In this document: in pieces, positions 18,481 through 27,355 of the stretch
Numbering within the stretch: the first letter of the stretch is position 1
How the letters are laid out: every line of letters starts with the position of its first letter
Source of the DNA: G963667145 sp963667145
GTDB lineage: Bacteria > Cloacimonadota > Cloacimonadia > G963667145
Reading direction: 5' to 3'
DNA length: 64,000 nt
Assembly (NCBI GenBank): GCA_963667145.1
Contig: OY762943.1
Coordinates: 1,426,001 to 1,490,000, forward strand
Made by a program: the position numbers and the translations under genes
The notes under the pieces: generated by a model
What the model saw: only the letters and a program-made list of their open reading frames with translations
What the model was told of the DNA's origin: nothing
Database searches by the model: none

Positions 18481-19062
18481 ATGAAAGATATTTACGAAGT
18501 GAAAGATACTACTGCTAATCCAGCACCTTTGGGATTGATGGGATTTGGAATGACCACTGTCCTTTTGAACTTGCACAACGCAGGGCTTTTCCCTCTAGAC
18601 GCAATGATTTTGGGAATGGGAATTTTTTATGGTGGCCTAGCACAGATGATAGCAGGTATTATGGAGTGGAAGAAAAATAATACTTTCGGCACTACCGCTT
18701 TTACCTCATATGGCATGTTTTGGCTATCGTTGGTGGGATTAATGATTATGCCAAAATTGGGATTGGCTGTGCCTTCTAGTAACGTTGCTATGTCAGCTTA
18801 TTTGGGTATTTGGGGAGTGTTCACAGCAGTGATGTTTGTTGGCACTTTGCGACTGAATAGAGCTCTTCAAGTTGTGTTTGGTTCTTTGACCATTTTGTTT
18901 TTCTTGTTGGCTCTCGGTGACGCTAGCGGCTCGGCTACTATTAAGCATTTAGCTGGTTATGAAGGAATTTTTTGCGGATTGTCGGCTATTTATGCAGCTT
19001 TGGCACAAGTTTTGAACGAAGTTTACGGTAGAGTTGTATTGCCTATAGGAGCAGTTAAATAG
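18481..19062 (+). CDS. satP: acetate/succinate channel, GPR1/FUN34/YaaH family
   Basis: Inner-membrane protein of 194 residues with six hydrophobic segments. The family signature NPAPLGLMGFGMTTVLLNLHNAG is split around residues 13-35 and a GGLAQMIAGIMEWKKNNTFG segment follows. YaaH/SatP members pass acetate and succinate. The ATG at 18481 follows AAGGAGAT and is chosen over an in-frame ATG 72 bases upstream, whose extension lacks family similarity. Together with carbamate kinase it suggests acetate-producing amino-acid fermentation, though uptake is also possible. Confidence 0.9.
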   Translation: MKDIYEVKDTTANPAPLGLMGFGMTTVLLNLHNAGLFPLDAMILGMGIFYGGLAQMIAGIMEWKKNNTFGTTAFTSYGMFWLSLVGLMIMPKLGLAVPSSNVAMSAYLGIWGVFTAVMFVGTLRLNRALQVVFGSLTILFFLLALGDASGSATIKHLAGYEGIFCGLSAIYAALAQVLNEVYGRVVLPIGAVK

Positions 19063-19090
19063 ATACTTGTTTTCTTTGAAGATTGATGTG

Positions 19091-19121
19091 AAAAAGGCTG
19101 AGCAATAAGCTCAGCCTTTTT
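19091..19121. terminator. bidirectional terminator between satP and arcC
   Basis: Perfect stem GGCTGAGC (19096-19103) / GCTCAGCC (19109-19116), loop AATAA, flanked by A5 on the left and T5 on the right. It therefore serves both converging genes. Confidence 0.92.
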
Positions 19122-19139
19122 AAATATAGCTTATAAAGT

Positions 19140-20087
19140 TTATGCAGAAATAATTGTTCCAGTTTTGCCAGCAAGAGCGTCTTCGGCTTTGTCCAAAGAG
19201 GTAATGATAGCTTTTTTGCCAGTTGCTCTCACGAAACGCATAGCAGCTTCCACTTTTGGTCCCATAGAACCACCGAGGAAGTGACCTTCATCGAAAAGTT
19301 TTTGCATCTCGTCAACAGTCACAGCACCAACAGCTTCTTGGTTAGGCTTGTTGTAGTTGATAAGAGCGTTTTCCACGTCTGTCAAAATCATCAAAACATC
19401 AGCATTAACAGATTGAGCAAGCACGTTGCCAGTTTTGTCTTTGTCGATAACACCCTCAATACCGATGATTTGCTTTCCGTCTTGTTTCACAGGAATGCCA
19501 CCACCACCACAGGCGATAGTAACAACACCAGAAGCGATAAGAGCGTTGATAGCGTCTTTTTCTACGATATCTTTTGGCTCAGGAGACGGAACAACTCTTC
19601 TCCAGCTTTTCTCTACGCCTGGCTTAACCTCTTTTACGATGTAGCCTTTGTTATCTCTGAGGTCAGCAGCTTCTTCTTTTGTATAAAAAGGTCCGACTGG
19701 CTTTGATGGGTCTTGGAAATCAGGGTCGTCTTTGTCCACCAAAACTTGAGTTACCAAAGATACAGCAGAAACGTTTTTTCCTGCAAGACTAAAATTGTTT
19801 TGCAATCTGTTTTGGAACATATAACCGATTTGACCTTGTGTCATACCGCCTACAACGTTCAGAGGAAGAGCAGGAACTAAAGATTTCCCCTCTTCTTGCT
19901 GAATCAAAAGGTTACCTGCTTGAGGACCGTTTCCGTGTGTTACCACTAATTTGTAGCCAGCTTGGCTTAGTTTCACGATTTGCTTGGAGGCAATGTCAAT
20001 GTTGATAAATTGTTGTTGGTCAGTGCCTTCTTCACCCGCTTGTTTGATGGCGTTGCCACCGAGAGCAATTACTACTAATTCTTTCAT
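19140..20087 (-). CDS. arcC: carbamate kinase
   Basis: Cytosolic kinase of 315 residues that makes ATP from carbamoyl phosphate and ADP in arginine, citrulline or purine fermentation. Motifs are VIALGGNAIKQAG at the N-terminus, THGNGPQAGNLL, and ACGGGGIPV in the nucleotide-binding half. AAGGAG precedes the ATG. No arginine deiminase or ornithine carbamoyltransferase is present in the window, so the source of carbamoyl phosphate is unknown. The gene follows the epimerase by 36 bases on the same strand. Confidence 0.95.
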   Translation of the reverse strand: MKELVVIALGGNAIKQAGEEGTDQQQFINIDIASKQIVKLSQAGYKLVVTHGNGPQAGNLLIQQEEGKSLVPALPLNVVGGMTQGQIGYMFQNRLQNNFSLAGKNVSAVSLVTQVLVDKDDPDFQDPSKPVGPFYTKEEAADLRDNKGYIVKEVKPGVEKSWRRVVPSPEPKDIVEKDAINALIASGVVTIACGGGGIPVKQDGKQIIGIEGVIDKDKTGNVLAQSVNADVLMILTDVENALINYNKPNQEAVGAVTVDEMQKLFDEGHFLGGSMGPKVEAAMRFVRATGKKAIITSLDKAEDALAGKTGTIISA

Positions 20088-20123
20088 TATAATTCTCCTT
20101 TAAGTTATTTATATTATTAGGCG

Positions 20124-21161
20124 TTAAGCCTTGTAGAAAACTCTGTACCAGTCAATAAAATTGTTAATCCCAGCTTGAATATATGTATTCGGTTTATAAT
20201 CAAAATCTTTTTCCAAATCTTTCGTGTCTGCCCAAGTAGAAGGAACATCGCCAGGTTGCATGGGTAAAAAATTTTTCTGTGCTTTTTTGTTTAGTTTGTT
20301 CTCTATCGCCGAAATAAAATCCATAAGATTCACGGGATTGCTATTGCCGATGTTGTAGATTTTGTACGGTGGAATAGAAGAAGAAAGATTTGAATTTTCG
20401 ATAACTTTCATCACTCCTTCGATGACATCGTCGATGTAAGAGAAATCTCTATTCATATTTCCTTTGTTGTAAACATCTATGGCTTTATTTTCGATGATAG
20501 CTTTTGTGAACAAAAATGGAGCCATATCTGGTCTGCCCCAAGGTCCGTAAACTGTGAAAAATCGTAATCCTGTAGTTGGCAAATTATAGAGATGTGAATA
20601 GGTGTGTGCCATCAGTTCGTTAGCTTTTTTGCTGGCAGCGTACAAGGAGATGGGATGGTCAACGTTGTCGGAAGTGGAAAAAGGTTGCTTCTCATTCATT
20701 CCATAAACACTTGAGGAGCTTGCATAAATCAGCGATTTCACTTTGTGATGACGGCACGCTTCCAAGATATTCATAAATCCCACAATGTTGCTTTGGATGT
20801 AGGCATCGGGATTTATCAGGCTGTAGCGAACTCCAGCTTGAGCAGCCAAGTTACAGACTTTGTCGAAACTTTGCTCAGAAAAAATGCGGTTGATGGTCGG
20901 CTTGTCTTCCAAATTGGCTTGAATGAATTTGAGATTGGAGAAAGTCGCACTGGGAACGAATGCATTCCACTGGATTTTGTCTACTTCAATTCCTAATTCA
21001 GCCAGCCTCCCGTACTTCAGTTGCACATCGTAGTAGTCATTGATGTTGTCCAGTCCAGTCACATCGTAGCCATCTTTGGCAAGTCGCAAGCACAGGTGAT
21101 AACCTATGAAGCCAGCGACTCCTGTGACTAATATTTTCTGTTTTTTTTTCTCTAAATTCAT
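20124..21161 (-). CDS. NAD-dependent nucleotide-sugar epimerase, probable UDP-glucuronate 4-epimerase
   Basis: Extended short-chain dehydrogenase of 345 residues. The NAD motif GVAGFIGYHL is at residues 14-23, the catalytic pair is in SLYAASKKA (YxxxK), and NINDYYDVQLKYGRL plus TVYGPWGRPDMA are typical of the UDP-GlcA 4-epimerase subgroup (LpsL/Cap1J). It would supply UDP-galacturonate for surface glycans although it lies more than 20 kb from the sugar cluster. tRNA-Pro is immediately upstream on the same strand (35 bases apart). Confidence 0.85.
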   Translation of the reverse strand: MNLEKKKQKILVTGVAGFIGYHLCLRLAKDGYDVTGLDNINDYYDVQLKYGRLAELGIEVDKIQWNAFVPSATFSNLKFIQANLEDKPTINRIFSEQSFDKVCNLAAQAGVRYSLINPDAYIQSNIVGFMNILEACRHHKVKSLIYASSSSVYGMNEKQPFSTSDNVDHPISLYAASKKANELMAHTYSHLYNLPTTGLRFFTVYGPWGRPDMAPFLFTKAIIENKAIDVYNKGNMNRDFSYIDDVIEGVMKVIENSNLSSSIPPYKIYNIGNSNPVNLMDFISAIENKLNKKAQKNFLPMQPGDVPSTWADTKDLEKDFDYKPNTYIQAGINNFIDWYRVFYKA

Positions 21162-21196
21162 ATACTGTTTTTTGATAAAATTCGCTTATAAAAAAA

Positions 21197-21273
21197 TGGT
21201 CGGGGTGATAGGATTTGAACCTACGGCCCCAGCGTCCCGAACACTGTGCTCTACCTGACTGAGCCACACCCCG
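21197..21273 (-). tRNA. tRNA-Pro(CGG)
   Basis: A 77-base cloverleaf on the minus strand. The acceptor stem is CGGGGTG/CACCCCG, the anticodon stem CAGTG/CGCTG (one G-T pair) encloses loop TTCGGGA with anticodon CGG, the T-arm contains GGTTCAAATCC, and CCA is encoded. Confidence 0.95.
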
Positions 21274-21448
21274 ATTGGTGTGTTCCACATTTTTTTGGCT
21301 ATAAGAAATAAGGCAAGGATTTTCCTTAATTTAGTGATAATTATTGGCAATTGTGTGAGTTAACGATATTTGTTATTTTGGTAATGATTTTGTTAATCAG
21401 CTAATTTTACTTGACCTAAAACGGATGATAAAAGAGATTTCTTTTGTT

Positions 21449-22348
21449 ATGTTGGATACAAAGATTAATAAATATTTGGACTATATGCGGGCTAGGGAAT
21501 TGGCAGAAAACACGATTATTTCTTACCAAAATGAGTTGAAAGATTTTGCTACTTTCCTCAAAGATGGATTTGGGGAGAAAGCCGATTTGGACAAGGTCAC
21601 CAAGATTGTGCTGAAAACTTATTTCGCCAAGTCGATGCAAAAGGGGCTGAGTAATCGCTCTATGTCGCACAGAATGGTGGTGATAAAAGAGTTTTTTGCT
21701 TATATGTTCGAGGAAGGCTTGGTAAAAAGCAATCTTATGGCGGGAATGAAACTGCCGAAGTTCAGTTCGCATTTGCCAGTTTTTCTCGATAAGAATCAGA
21801 TGGAGCGATTGCTGTCTATCCCATGTGTTGACGATAAGTTTGGGATTCGCAATCGGGCGATTTTGGAGCTGATGTACTCGTGCGGACTGCGGATTTCGGA
21901 GGTGGCTTCTTGCACCATCGGGCAGATAGATTTTAAGCGAGGCTTGATAGATTTGATAGGCAAAGGAAACAAGCAGAGAATTGTGCCAGTGGGGAAGATT
22001 GCGTTGTTGGCGGTTTCCGATTATTTGAAAATTCGCGACAGCTTTAATCCCAAAAATTCGGATACTTTGTTCGTTTCCAAGAGTGGGTTGCCCTTGGATG
22101 CTGACCAACTGAGGCAAATTATTGGCAGATATTTGGACTTGGTGGCTGACAGCAAAGGCTGTTCTCCGCACAGCATTAGGCACTCTTTTGCCACACATCT
22201 GTTGGATGCAGGTGCAGATTTGAAAGCTGTGCAAGAGATGTTGGGGCATTCCAATTTATCTACAACGGAAATTTATACGCACGTCAGCCTTAGCAAAATC
22301 AAAGAGGTTTACAAAAAAAATCATCCCAGGGACAGAATGAAAAAATGA
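21449..22348 (+). CDS. site-specific tyrosine recombinase XerC/XerD
   Basis: Recombinase of 299 residues, the usual Xer length, acting at dif to resolve chromosome dimers. An N-terminal SAM-like core-binding domain (about 1-90) precedes the catalytic domain. The family residues are visible: R in YSCGLRISEV, K in GKGNKQR, H-x-x-R in HSIRHSFATHLL, H in LGHSNLSTTE and the nucleophile Y in IYTHV. A start at 21425 would add eight residues; 21449 fits the family N-terminus better. mutL overlaps its stop. There are no transposon signs, so it is the housekeeping enzyme, but C versus D cannot be decided here. Confidence 0.9.
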   Translation: MLDTKINKYLDYMRARELAENTIISYQNELKDFATFLKDGFGEKADLDKVTKIVLKTYFAKSMQKGLSNRSMSHRMVVIKEFFAYMFEEGLVKSNLMAGMKLPKFSSHLPVFLDKNQMERLLSIPCVDDKFGIRNRAILELMYSCGLRISEVASCTIGQIDFKRGLIDLIGKGNKQRIVPVGKIALLAVSDYLKIRDSFNPKNSDTLFVSKSGLPLDADQLRQIIGRYLDLVADSKGCSPHSIRHSFATHLLDAGADLKAVQEMLGHSNLSTTEIYTHVSLSKIKEVYKKNHPRDRMKK

Positions 22349-24150
22349 GCAAAATCAACATATTATCCGAGCAGGTTTCGAACAAAATAGCCGCTGGCGA
22401 AGTCATCGAGCGACCGTATTCCATCGTGAAAGAACTTGTGGAAAATTCCATCGATGCCAAAGCCACGAGAATAGAGGTGCGGATTTTGATGGGTGGCAAG
22501 CGAGGCGTTACCGTTATCGATGACGGCGAAGGTATGGATTCGCAAGATATGATGCTCGCTTTCGAGAGGCACGCCACCAGCAAGATTGCGACGGAAGAAG
22601 ATATTTTCAGGGTCAACTCTTTGGGATTCAGGGGCGAGGCTCTTCCGAGTATTGCTTCTGTGGCTCGTGTGGAGATGGTCAGCAAGACCGCCGATGAGAT
22701 GTTGGCGAACAAGATTATTTTGAACTTCGGTGTGCTGAAAGCTATGGAAAAAAGCAGTGGCGTGGATGGAACAACCATCAAGGTTACCAGTTTGTTTCTA
22801 AAGTTGCCAGCTCGGAGAAAATTCCTGAAGTCCACGCAGGTGGAGTATCGCCACATTTTGAACTACCTCCATTGTCAGACAGTCGTTCATCCCGATATTC
22901 ATTTCGTTCTCTTTCACAACGACCGCAAAGTTTTCGATTATCCGGCTATGAAAAATAGCTTGAAGCGAGTGGAGTTGGTTTTCGGGAAAAAGTTCATCGA
23001 TGCTGAGTTCATTCCTGTCGATTCTTTTGAAAATTCGTCTGTGACAGTGAGTGGGTTTATCGGCAATTTCGAGAAATCGCCCGAGCTTTTCCCAAATATG
23101 AAATACCTATTTATCAATGGTCGGTTTGTGAAAAATCCTTTGATTTTTCATGCAATCGCCAAAGGGTATGAGCCTGCAATCAAGAAGTTCGGCAACAAAG
23201 TTCCTCCGTTTATTCTGTTTGTGCAGATTGATGCGGAGTTGGTGGATTTCAACGTTCATCCAGCCAAGCAGGAGGTCAGATTTACGGACACTTCCCTCGT
23301 GTATAACAGCGTAAATCGGGCTGTAAATTCGGCTTATTTGGCTTGGGAAAAAGAGAAGTTTGACGCTCTGGAAGAGCGAGTTAAGGAGAATTTGGCACCT
23401 TTGGTGGAGAGCGAAAAGCAGATGTATAACCGCTTGCAAAAGAAGTCGGATAAGTTGCAAAATGTCGCTTCGGAGCAGTTGGATATTTTTGGTGGAAACT
23501 TGGAAACGGACGATTTGGAAGACGATGGGAAAGATGTTTCTTCGGTCAATGTGTCTCTCGACTCGGAGCTCAGCATCATCAATCCGTGGCAGTTGCATCA
23601 GAGCTATATTTTCATTCAGGACGAAAGTGGTTTGTTGGTTATAGATCAGCACGCCGCACACGAAAGAGTGCTTTACGAACAAGTGCTACAGAGGCTAAAC
23701 GGTGCTGCTGTGGTTACGCAGAAGTTGGCTTTTCCCATTGTGGTCGATTTGCCGACGTTTCTCTCGTCGAGTGTGAAGGATACCGTGCGGGAGAATATAG
23801 AAGATTTCGAAAAAGTGGGCATTTTTATCAAGGAATTTAGTGGTAACTCCGTGGTTATTCAGGAAGTTCCGTCTGAGCTTCGCGATTGGAATTCTGCCGA
23901 TTTCTTTGTCGCGTTTTTTGAAGATTTGGAACAGCGTCTGAAAAAGAAAAACGATTTCCGAGAAAATCTGGCAGCCAGCATAGCTTGCAAAGCCGCTATT
24001 AAAGCAGGGGAGAAGCTCTCGGGAATTCAGATGCTTCACCTCATCAATGAGTTGTTTGCCACGCAAGTGCCATACTTTTGTCCGCACGGCAGACCCACTA
24101 TCACCAAGATTACAATCGCTGATTTGGAAAAGAAATTCAAGAGAACTTAG
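22345..24150 (+). CDS. mutL: DNA mismatch repair protein MutL (endonuclease type)
   Basis: Protein of 601 residues. The GHKL ATPase part contains KIAAGEVIERP, ELVENSIDA, DDGEGM and SLGFRGEALPSI. The C-terminal dimerisation domain carries DQHAAHERVLYE, matching the DQHA(x)2E(x)4E metal-binding motif of nicking MutL proteins from bacteria lacking MutH. The ATG overlaps the xer stop (ATGA). No mutS is in the window. Confidence 0.96.
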   Translation: MSKINILSEQVSNKIAAGEVIERPYSIVKELVENSIDAKATRIEVRILMGGKRGVTVIDDGEGMDSQDMMLAFERHATSKIATEEDIFRVNSLGFRGEALPSIASVARVEMVSKTADEMLANKIILNFGVLKAMEKSSGVDGTTIKVTSLFLKLPARRKFLKSTQVEYRHILNYLHCQTVVHPDIHFVLFHNDRKVFDYPAMKNSLKRVELVFGKKFIDAEFIPVDSFENSSVTVSGFIGNFEKSPELFPNMKYLFINGRFVKNPLIFHAIAKGYEPAIKKFGNKVPPFILFVQIDAELVDFNVHPAKQEVRFTDTSLVYNSVNRAVNSAYLAWEKEKFDALEERVKENLAPLVESEKQMYNRLQKKSDKLQNVASEQLDIFGGNLETDDLEDDGKDVSSVNVSLDSELSIINPWQLHQSYIFIQDESGLLVIDQHAAHERVLYEQVLQRLNGAAVVTQKLAFPIVVDLPTFLSSSVKDTVRENIEDFEKVGIFIKEFSGNSVVIQEVPSELRDWNSADFFVAFFEDLEQRLKKKNDFRENLAASIACKAAIKAGEKLSGIQMLHLINELFATQVPYFCPHGRPTITKITIADLEKKFKRT

Positions 24151-24156
24151 GGAATT

Positions 24157-25068
24157 TTGGATAAAGCAAATAAACCGTTACTTATAGCCTTGCAAGGAGC
24201 TACGGCTGTGGGGAAGAGCGACTTGGCTCTTAAGTTGGCACAGTCGCTGAACGGCTATATCATTTCCGCTGATTCTCGGCAAATCTACAAAGAGATGAAG
24301 ATTGGCACAGCCAAACCATCCGATGAAGAACTCAATCTTGTTAAACATTTTTTGATAGGTGAAATAGACCCAAAAGAGCGATTTAGTGCAGGTGAATTTG
24401 TACGGCGAGCCAAATCCATAGTAAAAGAAAATGAGGGCAAAGTCCCGTTGCTGGTAGGAGGAACTGGTTTTTACATCAAGGCGTTTTTGGAAGGATTGAA
24501 CAATATCCCTGCGGTTACAGATGAAGCACGGATGACGTTGGCTGAGATAAAAAACCGCTACGAGAAGTTGCAGGAGGTTGACCCGATAGTTGCATTGAAG
24601 GTGCATCCCAACGACTTTTCACGAATTGAGAGAGCGTTGCTGGTTTATTTCAGTTGTGGAAAAACGTTGTCGTCTTTTTGGGAAGAGCAGATTGAGATTG
24701 CGAACGATTTTCGATGTGTAAATATTTTATTGGTCAGAGAGAGAGCGGAGCTTTATGCGAGGATTGACAAGCGATTTGACTTGATGCTGGATGCGGGATT
24801 GATGCAAGAAATCGAATCTTTGCTGAAGCAAGGCTATTCTTGGGACGCTCCAGGGCTGAACACTGTTGGCTATAAGGAGTTCAAATCGTTTTTTTTGGGC
24901 GAGGCGAATTTGCAGGAGTGTGTGGAAAAAGCCAAACAAGATTCCAGAAATTTTGCCAAAAGGCAACTTACTTGGTACAGAAAAATCAAGTTTGATTTGA
25001 CATTATCTGCGGAAGAGGACAATTTGCCTACGATTCTGAATTATATTGACGACAAATTTGCTTTGTGA
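24157..25068 (+). CDS. miaA: tRNA dimethylallyltransferase
   Basis: Adds an isopentenyl group to A37 of tRNAs reading UNN codons; 303 residues. The P-loop GATAVGKSD is near residues 14-22, DSRQIYKEMKIGTAKPS follows, and VGGTGFYIKAFLEGL and RQLTWYRK are family segments. The start is TTG at 24157 with AGGGA upstream. It lies 6 bases after mutL, a pairing common in bacteria. Confidence 0.95.
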   Translation: MDKANKPLLIALQGATAVGKSDLALKLAQSLNGYIISADSRQIYKEMKIGTAKPSDEELNLVKHFLIGEIDPKERFSAGEFVRRAKSIVKENEGKVPLLVGGTGFYIKAFLEGLNNIPAVTDEARMTLAEIKNRYEKLQEVDPIVALKVHPNDFSRIERALLVYFSCGKTLSSFWEEQIEIANDFRCVNILLVRERAELYARIDKRFDLMLDAGLMQEIESLLKQGYSWDAPGLNTVGYKEFKSFFLGEANLQECVEKAKQDSRNFAKRQLTWYRKIKFDLTLSAEEDNLPTILNYIDDKFAL

Positions 25069-25100
25069 TTTTGGATGTTAATTTGGTAAGAGGAAATTAG

Positions 25101-25880
25101 ATGAAAAAAATTATTTTATTCTTCGCTCTTTGCTTTATTTTTATGAGTTTGAGTGCAAGAGAAATTAGAAAATTAGCTGGAATCCCCACAGCGGGAATTT
25201 TGCAAAAAGGTGAGGCAGAAATCACCTCCAAACTTTTCAAAAACGACGGGTTGATGATTGGAGCTAACGTTGGTTTGGTGCAATATTTTATGTTTGGAGT
25301 TAGTTTTTCTGGCGAGAATGTGGTTGGCGACAGAGAACCAGAGTGGCAAAAGATTATTGGATTTTCCGCCAAGTACAGAGTGATGGACGAAACCGAGAAA
25401 AACCCAGCTGTTGTCATCGGATTTGAAAATCAAGGTTCGGGACGCTATTGGAAAGACTATAAACGCTATGACTACAAATCCAAAGGCATCTATTTGGCAT
25501 TTAGCAAAAACTATCTCTTTCTGGGAAATTTGGGATTGACAGCGGGAACTAACTACTCTTTGGAAAATGAGGAAGATAGCGATTTGGATATTTTCTTTGG
25601 CTTTGATAAATCTATTGGAAATAAGCTCAATTTGTTGGTTGATTACAGTGTTGGCATCAACGACTACGAGAACGACAAGGCTGATGAAGCAGACAAGAAA
25701 AAGCTCTTGGGCAAAGGCAGAGGCTATCTGAATGCTGGCTTGAAGCTTGAGGTGACTCCCAATTTGAGTTTGCAAGTCAATTTTAACGATATTTTAGTAA
25801 ATGCTCCAGAATTTGACTCTAATGTGAGTTCCAAAGTGAATAGGGAGATTGTTTTAACTTATTCTATCGATTATAAATAA
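25101..25880 (+). CDS. predicted outer-membrane barrel protein, unknown function
   Basis: A 259-residue protein with a signal peptide (about 1-19, ending near LSA). The remainder alternates short beta-type stretches rich in Gly, Tyr and Asn with polar turns and ends in an aromatic-containing strand, ITYSIDY-like, as in small outer-membrane barrels. Phrases such as IPTAGILQKGEAEI and LVDYSVGINDYEND resemble conserved hypothetical barrels of FCB bacteria that I cannot name. The next lipoprotein starts on the last base of its stop, so they are cotranscribed and may work together. Confidence 0.65.
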   Translation: MKKIILFFALCFIFMSLSAREIRKLAGIPTAGILQKGEAEITSKLFKNDGLMIGANVGLVQYFMFGVSFSGENVVGDREPEWQKIIGFSAKYRVMDETEKNPAVVIGFENQGSGRYWKDYKRYDYKSKGIYLAFSKNYLFLGNLGLTAGTNYSLENEEDSDLDIFFGFDKSIGNKLNLLVDYSVGINDYENDKADEADKKKLLGKGRGYLNAGLKLEVTPNLSLQVNFNDILVNAPEFDSNVSSKVNREIVLTYSIDYK

Positions 25881-26836
25881 TGCAGTTCAAAAAAATTTGC
25901 TTATCTTTTGTTTGTGTTTTGTTGTTTGCTTGTGCTCAGAAAGGAATTGTTAAACCGCAAAAGATAAAAGTTTCAGTTGATGAGGTCAAAATTCCCGAGT
26001 TACAGGAAAAAGCGGAGAATCTTTCTCATTCTGCTGAGTACTATTTCGGTTTGGGGGAGTACTCTTTTTACGAAGGTCGCTATAAAGATGCCTACTATTT
26101 CTACCTGAATGCGAGCTTATTTGATAATCACAGTGAATTGATAGAGCAGAAACTTATTCTGTCGATATTCAAGACTATATATTTGGATAAGAATTTTTTC
26201 CAAAAATGGAACAAAGTGTCTAGTCTTTACTCGTTGCCTCTCAATAGTAAAAGTTCTTTGAATTATCTGTCGGGAATTTTCAATTATTTGGACGATAACT
26301 ACCATCTTGCTGCTCGCTATTTGGTGAGGGACATTGTGAGTGATGGGGATAAGTCCAAGGGTTTGTACAATTTTGTGCTTGCTCTTTTGCATGATGTGGA
26401 GATGCACGATCAGGAGATAGCCATCGCTCAGCAGGCTTATGAAAAGTATCCCGACAACGCTGACTTTGCCAATTGGTATGCTTATTCGATAGTTATTGAT
26501 GATAGAATGGAGTATTTTCCGTTTGCACTTTCGCTATTGGAAAAGTGTGTGTTGGAAGCTCCAGAGAGCATTTACTATTGGGATTCAATGGTTTGGCTCT
26601 ATTACAAATGGGGTAAACAGGGCAAAGCGTACGATTTGGCAAAGAAGAAATTGGTTGGCGAAGCTATTTCGCAGGAAGCCGAGATAATGCTTCATTTGGG
26701 ATATGTTTATCTTGGACAAGGTCAACTTGATGAAGCTACTGAGTACTTTAAAAAAGTTTTGCATTTGGACAAGGGGAGATTTGCTGTGCAAGCAGAGGAA
26801 GAGTTGAGAAATTTGGAAACAGGAGATAGTGAGTAA
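25880..26836 (+). CDS. TPR-containing lipoprotein
   Basis: A 318-residue exported protein whose signal ends in the lipobox LLFAC. From about residue 50 it is all-helical with tetratricopeptide-like repeats; the clearest are SAEYYFGLGEYSFYEGRYKD and the last, HLGYVYLGQGQLDEATEYFK. TPR lipoproteins usually act as scaffolds for envelope complexes. Its ATG shares a base with the preceding barrel gene's stop codon. Confidence 0.75.
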   Translation: MQFKKICLSFVCVLLFACAQKGIVKPQKIKVSVDEVKIPELQEKAENLSHSAEYYFGLGEYSFYEGRYKDAYYFYLNASLFDNHSELIEQKLILSIFKTIYLDKNFFQKWNKVSSLYSLPLNSKSSLNYLSGIFNYLDDNYHLAARYLVRDIVSDGDKSKGLYNFVLALLHDVEMHDQEIAIAQQAYEKYPDNADFANWYAYSIVIDDRMEYFPFALSLLEKCVLEAPESIYYWDSMVWLYYKWGKQGKAYDLAKKKLVGEAISQEAEIMLHLGYVYLGQGQLDEATEYFKKVLHLDKGRFAVQAEEELRNLETGDSE

Positions 26837-26837
26837 G

Positions 26838-27020
26838 ATGAAAAATTTTTATTTTGATAAAGTGAATTGGATATTGTTTGCGATTAGTTTGGTTCTTTTG
26901 GTGATAGGGTACATCTTGATGGGCTTAGAGCTTATTTCTGCTTCGAGTGTGGTTTTGGTTGTCGCTTATTTGGTGCTGATACCACTGTCTTTTTTGTATA
27001 GAAAGAAAGACAAAAAATAA
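26838..27020 (+). CDS. small two-helix membrane protein (DUF3098-like)
   Basis: A 60-residue protein with two hydrophobic helices (about residues 8-28 and 33-53) and a basic tail ending in RKKDKK. The ATG at 26838 is two bases after the TPR gene's stop and 12 bases after AGGAG. A GTG at 26829 would overlap. The pattern NWILFAISLVLLVIGYILMG resembles DUF3098 proteins of Bacteroidetes-type genomes; function unknown. Confidence 0.65.
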   Translation: MKNFYFDKVNWILFAISLVLLVIGYILMGLELISASSVVLVVAYLVLIPLSFLYRKKDKK

Positions 27021-27055
27021 AGCACCTACTCTAAATTCTTAAAATAGGTGCTTTG
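27018..27055. terminator. bidirectional terminator
   Basis: AGCACCTA (27021-27028) pairs perfectly with TAGGTGCT (27045-27052), flanked by A-rich and T-rich ends. It separates the plus-strand small membrane gene from the converging ferredoxin gene. Confidence 0.85.
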
Positions 27056-27067
27056 TTAAAATATAAA

Positions 27068-27238
27068 TTATTGAGTGATAGCTTCGCATGGGCAAGAGCT
27101 CAAGCATGCTCCACAATCGATGCAAGTATCTTCGTTAACAACAGCTTTGTCGTCTACCATTTCTAAAGCTTCCACAGGACAAGTTCCCACGCATGCTCCA
27201 CATCCTACACATTTTCCAGCGTCTATTTTTACAGCCAT
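27068..27238 (-). CDS. 2[4Fe-4S] ferredoxin
   Basis: A 56-residue clostridial-type ferredoxin. Two cysteine motifs are complete: CVGCGACVGTCP and CIDCGACLSSCP. It starts at ATG 27238 with GGAGG upstream and ends TAA at 27068. It carries low-potential electrons for pyruvate:ferredoxin oxidoreductase, hydrogenase or Rnf in anaerobes. It stands alone between a terminator and its own promoter, so it is a separate transcription unit. Confidence 0.93.
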   Translation of the reverse strand: MAVKIDAGKCVGCGACVGTCPVEALEMVDDKAVVNEDTCIDCGACLSSCPCEAITQ

Positions 27239-27268
27239 TTTTTCCTCCAGTTTTTATTATCAGTGGCA

Positions 27269-27296
27269 ATTAGAAATCCTCAGTGATTAGTGTCAA
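27269..27296 (-). promoter_or_regulatory. promoter of ferredoxin gene
   Basis: On the minus strand TTGACA (27296-27291) and TCTAAT (27274-27269) are 16 bases apart, 31 bases before the ferredoxin ATG. This is the best sigma70-like pair seen in the window. Confidence 0.55.
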
Positions 27297-27355
27297 GCCA
27301 AAATTAGGACAAATAATTGGCACACAGCAAGTTGAGAATGAGTTTCAAATTGATT

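Noticed and set aside
21449..22348. Tyrosine recombinase taken as an integrase of a mobile element
   Set aside because: Length and motifs fit housekeeping Xer, it is cotranscribed with mutL and miaA, and no attachment repeats flank the nearby tRNA-Pro: the tRNA 3' end faces away from it.
27075..27290. Plus-strand 71-codon frame in the ferredoxin region
   Set aside because: Antisense to the 2[4Fe-4S] ferredoxin whose eight cysteines are all in place on the minus strand.
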